Of a stretch of 64,000 nt of DNA, positions 7,930 to 15,317 are shown piece by piece. Each line of letters begins with the position of its first letter. Within the stretch, counting starts at the first letter, position 1. Location of the stretch: assembly GCF_000236565.1 (NCBI RefSeq), contig NZ_AHAM01000204.1, positions 1 to 64,000 of the forward strand, given 5' to 3'. The notes under the pieces were generated by a model. It searched no databases. It saw only the letters and a list, made by a program, of their open reading frames with translations, and was not told the DNA's origin. A program made the translations under genes and the position numbers. The DNA comes from Mesorhizobium alhagi CCNWXJ12-2. GTDB lineage: Bacteria > Pseudomonadota > Alphaproteobacteria > Rhizobiales > Rhizobiaceae.

Positions 7930-9176
7930 CAGGCCCAATGATGCATGTTGGAGAGACATGCTCTTTCTGTAGCGTGGAACGCCTCCGCGCAGTATTCGAC
8001 CATGGCTGCGTCAGTGACGTGTGCAGTCATGTCCTCGTCCTTGCGGTAGTCTGCGAGTGCTCGCTCCAGTGCCGGCTGCAAAGTGGCGAAAAATGCATCG
8101 TCCATGGACGCATTGCTCATGTATGTCCCTGGGTATCCGGTGTAGATACCGTGCTGCAGACACCTCTGAGCGAAGACCCTTCCATGCTTTTGCGAGGGCA
8201 GAACGATTCTGAACATGGTATCGCTTCCGAGCACGCGCGCAGCTATTTTGCTACGCTCGAACGAGGTCTGGAACTGCCTCTTGAGCGCTAAGCCGCTCTC
8301 GGCGATGCGAGCCGCAATTTCTGCTTCTTCAAGGATTTCCTGTGTCAGGTTGCCGGCCACAAAGGCCCGATTCTCGCGCAGATAGGTATTGCCCAGATAG
8401 GCCTTGTCGGCTCCCACCATGGCATCGGCTGTGCCGACGACCGCGGAAAGGCCAATGCCTTGGGCGATCCCCTTGGCCAACGTGATTAGGTCGGCTTTCA
8501 CACCGTGTTTTCGGCAGTAGCCACCCTTGGCGTAACGAAGTCCGCATAGAACCTCATCAACGATCAGCAATACTCCATGCGCGCTTGCCATCCTGGAGAT
8601 TTCCTGGAGCAATTCCGGAGGAAAGACCGAAGGCTCAGGCGTGACGAAAATGCCCGCGACTCTCCCCTCATTCCCGACCAGCTGCTGCTCCAGGATATCG
8701 AGGTCATATTGGAAATCCTGGATGTGTTGATCCTTGGCCGGCGGATTGTCCGACCAGGGGTGCTGTTGAAAGATGTCGTGCCATCCGTGGAAGCCAGCCG
8801 TCAGGATGACCGGCCGGCCAGTTCGGTGCCGGGCGATCCGAACCGCCGCTTCCGTTGCACAAGATCCGGTCCTCAGAAAGAACACTCTGGAATTGCTTGG
8901 GAACATTTCCGAGATTTTCCCGGCGAGTATCTGGCGTTGCTCACTCACCGGCGAGGGCAGAATATCAGCTTCTTGCTCCATCGCCTGCGCCAGCCTTGCC
9001 TTGAACACTGGGTCATTGCTGCCCAAGGGCGAAGCCCCACTGCAGGACGTCATATCCAGATAGATCTTGCCGTTGATATCCTCCGCCATCGCGCCATTGG
9101 CGGAGCGGAATATGATGAATGACCGGGTGTCACGCTCCCATTCAGCCAAATGTCCAGTAGCTCCAGGATCGAGCAT
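7929..9176 (-). CDS. class III PLP-dependent aminotransferase
   Basis: A 415-residue fold-type I aminotransferase. It contains FLRTGSCATEAAVRIARHRT (cofactor phosphate binding), AGFHGWHD (aromatic ring stacking), LLIVDEVLCGLR (the PLP-nitrogen Asp) and LITLAKGIAQG with the Schiff-base lysine. Class III members include the enzymes that put amino groups on oxidised sugars in aminoglycoside pathways, where they pair with an oxidoreductase. Here a GMC oxidoreductase lies 12 bases upstream on the same strand, the same pairing as the NeoQ/NeoN-type 6'-amination step of neomycin. I infer sugar or cyclitol amination. The exact carbon is unknown. Confidence 0.85.
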   Translation of the reverse strand: MLDPGATGHLAEWERDTRSFIIFRSANGAMAEDINGKIYLDMTSCSGASPLGSNDPVFKARLAQAMEQEADILPSPVSEQRQILAGKISEMFPSNSRVFFLRTGSCATEAAVRIARHRTGRPVILTAGFHGWHDIFQQHPWSDNPPAKDQHIQDFQYDLDILEQQLVGNEGRVAGIFVTPEPSVFPPELLQEISRMASAHGVLLIVDEVLCGLRYAKGGYCRKHGVKADLITLAKGIAQGIGLSAVVGTADAMVGADKAYLGNTYLRENRAFVAGNLTQEILEEAEIAARIAESGLALKRQFQTSFERSKIAARVLGSDTMFRIVLPSQKHGRVFAQRCLQHGIYTGYPGTYMSNASMDDAFFATLQPALERALADYRKDEDMTAHVTDAAMVEYCAEAFHATERACLSNMHHWA

Positions 9177-9188
9177 CTAAACTACCCC

Positions 9189-10679
9189 TTACTTGAGTGA
9201 CATGGCCATTCGCCTGGCGTTGGCCAGGAGTGTGTGCGCCGGATTGCTGTTCCCCGCAAAGTTCATAACGGAGCCATCCATGACATGGATGTTGGTGAAC
9301 CCATGGACCCTGCCACGGCTGTCTACGACCGAGGTCCTCGGATCACTTCCGGCGCGCATCGTGCCGTGCAGGTGGGAGCCGCCCTTTCCCTGGAAAGATG
9401 GCTCTCGCTCTACACGGCTTGCGCCAAGGTGGCGCAGAATGTCATCCGCGCGGTCGGCGAGAAAATTCATTCGCGCTCGGTCATTTTCCGAGTTTCGGTA
9501 TTCGAAACGGATGCAAGGGATACCGTGCTGGTCAACAGCCTCGTCAAGCACGACGCGATTGTGCGACCATGGCTCTTCTCCGGCTATGTAGTGCAGGCGC
9601 ACACGGCCGACGTTCGCAGCCGGCGAGGGAAAATTCGCTTCATATATGAGCCCGCCAAATCTGCATGGCACGTCGTTGTGCTCGTAGAACTCATCGGTAT
9701 AAACGCTCGCATGCGGTCCCCAGTGCGGAGCAAATGCACCGGAGCTGGGATCGGCCGGCTCCATGTAGCCGACGGAGTAGCCGCTAATTTTGAACGAGAG
9801 GCCCCGCCCAACGAGGCCCGATTCGTTTCCTATTCCCTTCGGCGCATGCCCACTCTTCGAGCGAAGCATTAATGCCGCTGATTGTATCGCGTTTGCGCAG
9901 ACGATGACCCTTTCAACTGGGATCCGGATCAGTTCCGATGAGAGCGGCACATAGCACTCAAGGGTTTCAGCCCGACCGTCGTTCCGCATTTCGATCCGGT
10001 TGACGAAACAGCCGTATATAACAGAGATCGTTCCTGGCAGGGCGGAGTCATCCAGAATGCTTCTTGCAAGCACTGATGCTCTGGCATCCGTAGGGCACGC
10101 CAGTTCATCGCAAGCCGAACACTTGATGCATCCCTTGTTGGTCCCCGGCGGCCTGATTGCCAGGGGGATGCTCTTTGATCTTATGCCAAGTTCCTGCATC
10201 GCATCGGATAACATCAACCCACGCGGACTGGCTGGAAACGATGGAAACCCATCCGCGCCACTGATCTCCAGGAGATGCTCGATCTCCAAATAGTAGGGTT
10301 CAAGATCCTGGAGGGTAATGGGCCAATCAATCTCCATGTCAGTTGTAAGATATTGGGAAGCTGACAAATCTGCTTGTCGGTATCTGAACGTTATCGCGTT
10401 GTAGAACCGCATCCCGCCGCCGACGCAGCACGCTGTCCAAGGGTTGCCATCGGCGGGGCCGTTGGAAGTGAGCGCCTTGCCGTAGGCCGCTTGATGAGGC
10501 CCGAGCATGGCACCAGGGGAAACCAGGCCTCCATATTCCAGGACGGCCACATGGCAGCCCTTTTCCGCAAGTGTTCGGGCGACGATCGATCCAGATGGCC
10601 CGGAGCCGACGATAACCGCATCGAAGGTTTTGTAATTATACGAGTCCGCTGCAATGTGTCTGATGTCCGTCACGGGCAA
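9189..10679 (-). CDS. GMC-type FAD-dependent oxidoreductase
   Basis: About 496 residues. The FAD Rossmann motif VIVGSGPSGSIVARTLAEKG lies near residues 22-41. A cysteine-rich segment (GCIKCSACDELACP) is typical of the sugar-oxidising GMC branch. The C-terminus has SHLHGTMRAGSDP and the GNSNPAHTLLANA block with the catalytic His/Asn pair region. Such enzymes oxidise a sugar hydroxyl to the carbonyl, the step before transamination. The TTG at 10679 is preceded at five bases by AGGAGA. A GTG at 10673 is an alternative. Its start lies inside the end of the upstream condensation-domain frame, implying one transcript. Confidence 0.85.
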   Translation of the reverse strand: MPVTDIRHIAADSYNYKTFDAVIVGSGPSGSIVARTLAEKGCHVAVLEYGGLVSPGAMLGPHQAAYGKALTSNGPADGNPWTACCVGGGMRFYNAITFRYRQADLSASQYLTTDMEIDWPITLQDLEPYYLEIEHLLEISGADGFPSFPASPRGLMLSDAMQELGIRSKSIPLAIRPPGTNKGCIKCSACDELACPTDARASVLARSILDDSALPGTISVIYGCFVNRIEMRNDGRAETLECYVPLSSELIRIPVERVIVCANAIQSAALMLRSKSGHAPKGIGNESGLVGRGLSFKISGYSVGYMEPADPSSGAFAPHWGPHASVYTDEFYEHNDVPCRFGGLIYEANFPSPAANVGRVRLHYIAGEEPWSHNRVVLDEAVDQHGIPCIRFEYRNSENDRARMNFLADRADDILRHLGASRVEREPSFQGKGGSHLHGTMRAGSDPRTSVVDSRGRVHGFTNIHVMDGSVMNFAGNSNPAHTLLANARRMAMSLK

Positions 10680-12099
10680 TAGTCTCCTGTAGGGTTTGTG
10701 GTAGCGGCCAGCGGGCGGTGCTCGCGATGGAGACCAGGAGGTGCTTTATACGGGCCACGTAGTGGGGGACCGCGATGCCTGCCGGGCCGGTGGCTGGGTG
10801 GCGGTAGTTGACGAAGAGGCCGTCGTAGGTGCGCACGCACGTCGTCCGGGTCGGTGCTGCGGCTGCGGAGGATGACAATCCGCCAAGTGTTCCAGTCGCG
10901 GGCACCGGGGGTGCGACGAAGGTCACCGTACGAAACCATGAAGGGGTCGCGGAGGGGGCGGCCGAGGAGCTCCTCAACTCGGGGTATGGGTATCTGGGCC
11001 AGGTCCTTCACTCCGTCGAGGCCGGAGACCGCGGAGCGCACCGCCTCAGCGAAGGAGTCGGTTGCGCCTATGAGGAAGGTGATCGGGCCCATACCTACGT
11101 ACCAGCCGATGGAGGACTGCGAGGGACCCGTCCGGGTGTGGAAGGGGCCAAGGTACGGAATTCGCCCGAGCCGGTGATTTCGTGGCCGACCTTGGCCAGG
11201 CAGGCGAGCAGTCCGCAGAAGGCGTCGCCCCCGGCCGCGCGGCAGACGCGATCGAAGGCGTGCGCGGTGGATGCGTCGAGAAGCTCGGTGTATCCGCCTG
11301 GCTGGGCGGCGGGGCTGCCGCTCACGTCGCTGACCGGTACAGGGAACTCCGGCAGGCGGCCCCCGGCTTCAGTGAGGAACTGCCGCCAGTGGACGATGGA
11401 TTCGTGGTCCGCTGTCAGCGCTTCGGCGGCGGTCCGTTCGGCCTCCGCGAAATCGAGGTAACTGGCCGTGGGCGGGAGGAGAACTGGGGCGGGCTTGCCG
11501 TTGGCGGCGGCGAGTCCAGCGGCGTACAGAGTGTGAATCTCATAAGCCGTTAGGAGAACGGAGTAACCGTCCGTCAGGGCGTGGTCGGCGGCGACACAGA
11601 CGGTGGTCGCTTCTGGGCGGCTGATGGTGGCAAGGATATATCCGGGCCAGCCGAGGGGCCCGGCTTCGCTGTCGAACAGTTCCTCCAGATACCGCGCCAG
11701 CTTGCGGCCGTCGGTGAAGTCCCCCACCGCACTTGGGTGGATGCTCACGGCTCCGGCTGGCAGCGTCATGCGTTGCAGACGGCCGCCCGGTGTGGGGCGT
11801 GGGGAGAGAGTGAGTTGGCTGCGCAGGGTTTCGTGGCGGTTTGTCCGGCCGCGCAGCGCAGTGGCGAAGGCGCCCGCATCGAGTTCGGCGGGCAGATCGA
11901 AGGCGCAGCCCAGCCAGGACGGTGGCAGGGGACCCTCACGGGCCGCCTCGAGTGCGTATGTGATGTGTGCTTCCTGCACGTGAGACGCCCGCCCTAGGCC
12001 GGCTGCCCAGGTGGTGTCGGACATGTGCGTGGCGCAAGCCCGCCAGACGGTGAGACCGCCCGGAGACAGACCGAGTGATGGTATGTCAGTGAACTTCAT
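10636..12099 (-). pseudogene. stand-alone condensation-domain acyltransferase, two frameshifts
   Basis: Minus-strand reading from ATG 12099. The condensation fold is shown by the N-terminal block, RHETLRSQLTLSPRP, and the active-site motif ADHALTDGYS (HHxxxDG-like, with Asp for the first His). Near 11150 the frame changes and continues as HTRTGPSQSSIGWYVGMGPI. Near 10835 it changes again to VRTYDGLFVNYRHP. Each break is explained by one base, the first in a C-run. Free-standing domains of this type include mycobacterial PapA enzymes, which acylate trehalose, as well as peptide-bond formers. As written the gene is broken, unless the changes are sequencing errors. By eye the composition is more GC-rich and actinobacterial-like than that of its neighbours. 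Confidence 0.75.
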
Positions 12100-12225
12100 G
12101 ATGTGGCGCGCCTTATCTGCGAGAAGGAAAACGATGGGAGCGGACGAGGAGGGCCGTCTGGCACGCGAGAAGAAGGCCGGAGCTGCGGGGCAAGCGTCGT
12201 CGGAGCGCTTCGTGTGCCTACGGCG

Positions 12226-13218
12226 TCACCCCGCGCTCCCCGGATCCGGCATCGACAGGTCGTAGCCTAGGTGTTCCAGTTCCTTCCCGGCGATCCGCTC
12301 GAATTCCTCGATCTCCGCGGGCGTGAGGTCCTGCAGGTACCGTCCGTTACGCCCGGTATACAGCGGCTTACCCGCGGCCTCCGCTGCGGGATGACCCCAG
12401 GGGTTGTCGAACAACGCGTGCTTGTGCTCCGCGTGGTGCAGGACCGCCTCGTCCCATGGCAGGCCGAGGTGGTCCAGCATCCGCTCGACAGTGTCGCGGG
12501 GGCGGGTGACCAAATCCTCATACCGCACTTCTAGATAACGGTCGTCGGGCGCAGCCCGGCGGGGTCTGGTGACGACCTCCAGCCAGCCGCGCGCGGCTTC
12601 CGCGACAGTCCGGTAACCCCAGTCGGGGACGGTCTTGAAGTGGGAGGCAGTCAGGTCGCGGCCGTCGCGGATGATGTGGATGAAGTGCGCTTGTGACCAG
12701 ATCGCGGCGTACGTGCCGATGTCCTGGATCCTCCGCTGAAGCTTCAGGCCCCATCGTCGGGCTCCCGTCTGTTCACGCCGGAATTCGCCGAAGGAGTTGA
12801 TGAGCAGGCAGCGGTCCTCCAAGGTGGACAGATCGGTACCGCGCTCGGCCATCAGGCTGGTCACCAGGCTCCTCACATTGTCGCGGTCGAGGCCGAAACG
12901 CTCGCACTGCACAACGAAGTGCCCGCCGTCGTACCACTCAGGGTCAACGGTGTCCTTCGTCATACCGGCGAGCCGCGAGTCGCGGAGGTCCATCAGGTCG
13001 CATACCGCGAGGATGTGCGGGCCCAGGTTAATGGGTTCGGTGAAATCGATCTCCGGGCCGACGACCAGGTCGGGGTGCGAGTCGAGCAGGACACTGAGCA
13101 GAGTGGTGCCGGAGCGATTCTCGCCGCCGAGCAGGACAGGGTTAGAGGGCAGGGCGAGAGGAGGGGGCACGTCTTTGTCCATGCCCACGTTTACTGGTAG
13201 GGGTTTGGAAATGTTCAC
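12226..13218 (-). CDS. PAPS-dependent sulfotransferase
   Basis: About 330 residues, cytoplasmic. The 5'-phosphosulfate loop is LLGGENRSGTTLLSVLLDSH and the 3'-phosphate site includes HIIRDGRDLTASH. RYEDLVTRPRDTVERMLDHL is the C-terminal helix found in bacterial carbohydrate sulfotransferases. These enzymes move sulfate from PAPS onto a hydroxyl. GTG 13218 is preferred: GAGGAG lies six bases upstream, while the longer TTG start at 13236 has none. It is the first gene of the minus-strand operon. In the context of a TreT-like enzyme and a PapA-like acyltransferase it recalls the Stf0/PapA logic of mycobacterial sulfolipids. That parallel is inference. Confidence 0.85.
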   Translation of the reverse strand: MNISKPLPVNVGMDKDVPPPLALPSNPVLLGGENRSGTTLLSVLLDSHPDLVVGPEIDFTEPINLGPHILAVCDLMDLRDSRLAGMTKDTVDPEWYDGGHFVVQCERFGLDRDNVRSLVTSLMAERGTDLSTLEDRCLLINSFGEFRREQTGARRWGLKLQRRIQDIGTYAAIWSQAHFIHIIRDGRDLTASHFKTVPDWGYRTVAEAARGWLEVVTRPRRAAPDDRYLEVRYEDLVTRPRDTVERMLDHLGLPWDEAVLHHAEHKHALFDNPWGHPAAEAAGKPLYTGRNGRYLQDLTPAEIEEFERIAGKELEHLGYDLSMPDPGSAG

Positions 13219-13386
13219 TTTCGTCTCCTCAAGCAAGAGACTTTAGGCGACGCGACATCGCTCTGACGTCTCAATTTCTTTCGATTTGAAGGTTTCGTTT
13301 CAACTTTTAAGGCGACGTCTTTTGAAAAAACCCGTCACTGCGCAAGGCAGCGTATTGGCCGCAGCCGACCAACACCCAACGCCGAC

Positions 13387-13467
13387 TCAGCCGAGCGATT
13401 TTGCCAGATCTAGAAACGCGTCGTAGCCGAGGGTCGGCGCCGTCATATGATTGAGTGCCCAAAACAT
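13387..13467 (-). pseudogene. truncated sugar-phosphate isomerase/epimerase start (26 aa)
   Basis: After GGGAGAC the minus strand reads MFWALNHMTAPTLGYDAFLD and stops within 26 residues. RFALNHMxAPxL is the typical opening of IolE-like sugar isomerases/inosose dehydratases of the TIM-barrel isomerase family. Only the first strand and helix remain. It lies downstream of the LacI-type gene on the same strand, as expected for the first catabolic gene under that regulator, now deleted. Confidence 0.5.
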
Positions 13468-13611
13468 CTTTGTCTCCCGGATCCCCGGCGTGAACGGTTA
13501 GGCGCAACCGGCCTTGGCATAAAAATCCTGGTTGTCATGCCAAATCCGCACGTGATCGACAATCAGGAGCCAGATGGATTGCCTCACGACTGAGGTTCCT
13601 GATCGAACGTC

Positions 13612-13629
13612 ATGAGGTGTTCACCTCAT
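13612..13629. promoter_or_regulatory. perfect palindrome, candidate LacI-type operator
   Basis: ATGAGGTG and CACCTCAT flank a two-base centre, an 18-bp perfect inverted repeat. It sits between the LacI-type regulator (stop at 13634) and the truncated isomerase start, where an operator for the lost catabolic operon would be. No T-run follows, which argues against an intrinsic terminator. Binding by the adjacent regulator is inferred. Confidence 0.45.
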
Positions 13630-13633
13630 AACT

Positions 13634-14662
13634 TCAAACTGAAGGCGGCAAAAATATTTGTGGCTCCAGGAAACGCCGCCCGGGCGCTTGCGCAGGTCCG
13701 TTCCGAACGGCTCGAACCATCAGTTCAACCGTCTCGCGGCACAATTCTGCAAGGGGCGTGCTGATGACCATCGTCGCATATCTATCGGACAATGCCTTTC
13801 GGCTAATCGAAGTCAGTTCGTTCACCACAAGCGCGACCTCGCCCGGTGCCCGCGCTTCCCGAAGCGCGGAGATAGCGCCCTCCATACCTCCGCCTGCCAC
13901 GCAGATGCCAGCCAGGTCATCGTGGCGCTCGAGAAGAGCAAGTGTGGTCTCGTAAGTCAGCTGGCGCGTTTCAAGGTTGATCACGGATTCAAGCAGGGTG
14001 AGATCGCGGTCCGCTTCTCGGAGATTGGACCTGAAGCCGGTTTCCCGAAGCTCGTGTCCCTGCCAACGGTTGCTGCCGAGAAATAGGGCGATCTTGCCTG
14101 GTGTCTGAGCCGCCAGGCTGATCATCCACGCGGCGATCCGACCCGCCTTGAGATTGTCGAGGCCGATGTAATGTTCGCGTGTCCCTTGTGCGAAATCGGT
14201 GAGCAATGCAAAAGTAGGCTTTCCCTTCTGCCGCAGTTCCAGCGTCGCCTCACCGACAGCGTGATGGTTGACCGCGGTGCAAGCGATGACATCGGTCTGC
14301 TCCCCAAGTGCCAGCATTGCTTCGGCAACATCGGCAGGTGATTGGGAGGGCGAGAATCGAACAACAGTGGATCCCCTGACGTCATCGCGCGTGCCGACCG
14401 CAAATTCGAGTTCTCGGCTGAAGGATTGATAGAATTCCTGCTTCCCTTTGGTGAGGAGAAAACCGAACCGAATCCTGGGGAGTTTGATCGCCAGCTGTTG
14501 GTCGATCAGATTGCTGCCGTAATAGTCCACCCGATGCGCGGCTTCCGCAACTTTCAAGGCCGTGTCCGCGCGCACTGCTCCGCGGGAGTGAATCACGCGA
14601 TCAACTGTCGCTTTGCTAACGCCGGCCTCTCGTGCAATGTCTACTATTCTCGAGCGCTTCAT
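13634..14662 (-). CDS. LacI-family transcriptional regulator
   Basis: A 342-residue repressor. The N-terminal helix-turn-helix is IVDIAREAGVSKATVDRVIH and the hinge helix follows near residue 50. The rest is a periplasmic-binding-protein-like sensor domain with FGFLLTKG, FALLTDFAQG and ICVAGGGMEGAI. The sensor resembles those of regulators for sugars or inositol-type ligands. Its expected neighbour, a sugar isomerase gene, survives only as a 26-codon remnant downstream, and a palindrome lies between them. It may now be an orphan. Control of the sulfotransferase operon, which starts 416 bases further on the same strand, cannot be excluded. Confidence 0.85.
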   Translation of the reverse strand: MKRSRIVDIAREAGVSKATVDRVIHSRGAVRADTALKVAEAAHRVDYYGSNLIDQQLAIKLPRIRFGFLLTKGKQEFYQSFSRELEFAVGTRDDVRGSTVVRFSPSQSPADVAEAMLALGEQTDVIACTAVNHHAVGEATLELRQKGKPTFALLTDFAQGTREHYIGLDNLKAGRIAAWMISLAAQTPGKIALFLGSNRWQGHELRETGFRSNLREADRDLTLLESVINLETRQLTYETTLALLERHDDLAGICVAGGGMEGAISALREARAPGEVALVVNELTSISRKALSDRYATMVISTPLAELCRETVELMVRAVRNGPAQAPGRRFLEPQIFLPPSV

Positions 14663-14758
14663 TGCTCGCCTCGCAAAATCACACAGCCAGGGTTAGGACC
14701 TATTAATTCGCTTGAGTTGATGGTGAGTGGCTGATTCATTGTCGGCAGAGGTGCCACG

Positions 14759-14916
14759 ATGGATGATTTGTTCATGTTATCGCCCGGAGCAGATGCGGCG
14801 GATCGAGCCGTACTTCCCGCTGTCGCACGGCGTGCCTCGGCTAGATGATCGGCGGGTGCTCAGCGGGATCCTGTTCGTCATCCGCGATGGGTTGCGCTGG
14901 AGGGATGCTCCGGTGA
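14759..14916 (+). pseudogene. IS5-family transposase N-terminal fragment
   Basis: From ATG 14759 the frame reads MDDLFMLSP. One extra G shifts the reading to PEQMRRIEPYFPLSHGVPR, then DDRRVLSGILFVIRDGLRWR, the standard start of IS5-group transposases. Homology stops abruptly after RDAP at about 14916. The element is truncated and frameshifted. Confidence 0.8.
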
Positions 14917-15094
14917 GAGCCTGGTTCTCACATTCAGCGACAAATTCCAAGCAGCGTCATCAGCGTGGCTTCGCCGAGCTTGTCCATAGGTATCTCTCTC
15001 GCTGCCGCAACTGGCCCCGACATGATAGAGGCTTCGCAATTCCCGCACGACTGGCGAAAACAGGGTAAACGCAACGCAACTCCAGATTGATCCA

Positions 15095-15120
15095 GGTCAG
15101 GTTTACGTCAGATGCAGGGG
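15095..15120 (+). promoter_or_regulatory. possible degenerate tts box before SKWP gene 1
   Basis: GTCAGGTTTACGTCAGATGC resembles the TtsI-binding tts box (GTCAG-TT-TCG-AAGCT pattern), matching about 13 of 18 core positions. It lies about 200 bases before the proposed TTG start. The match is weaker than at the other three effector genes in the window. Confidence 0.4.
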
Positions 15121-15317
15121 ATATGTTCGATGCCAGAGCGCGCACAATTGTGCGAAAAATGACGATCCGCGCTGCCGGTTGTGGCGGTCACGGGTGGTCG
15201 GTGCAGCGCAAGGAACTCCGCTCTGCGGTGTCGAAACAACGCGGTCGAGGCGGCCGCGGCGGCGCCGTGTGTGCCAAGCGTTGTAATCGGCGCATTCTCG
15301 CCTATGGGAGACGGATT

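Noticed and set aside
14955..14990. A tts-box candidate (GTCATCAGCGTGGCTTCG) before SKWP gene 1
   Set aside because: It needs gaps to fit the consensus and is part of the IS5 junction. The site at 15095 fits better.
15087..15317. N-terminal extension of SKWP copy 1 from TTG 15087 or ATG 15123
   Set aside because: No similarity to copy 2 before TTG 15318, where both genes share GGGAGA, spacing and first codons.
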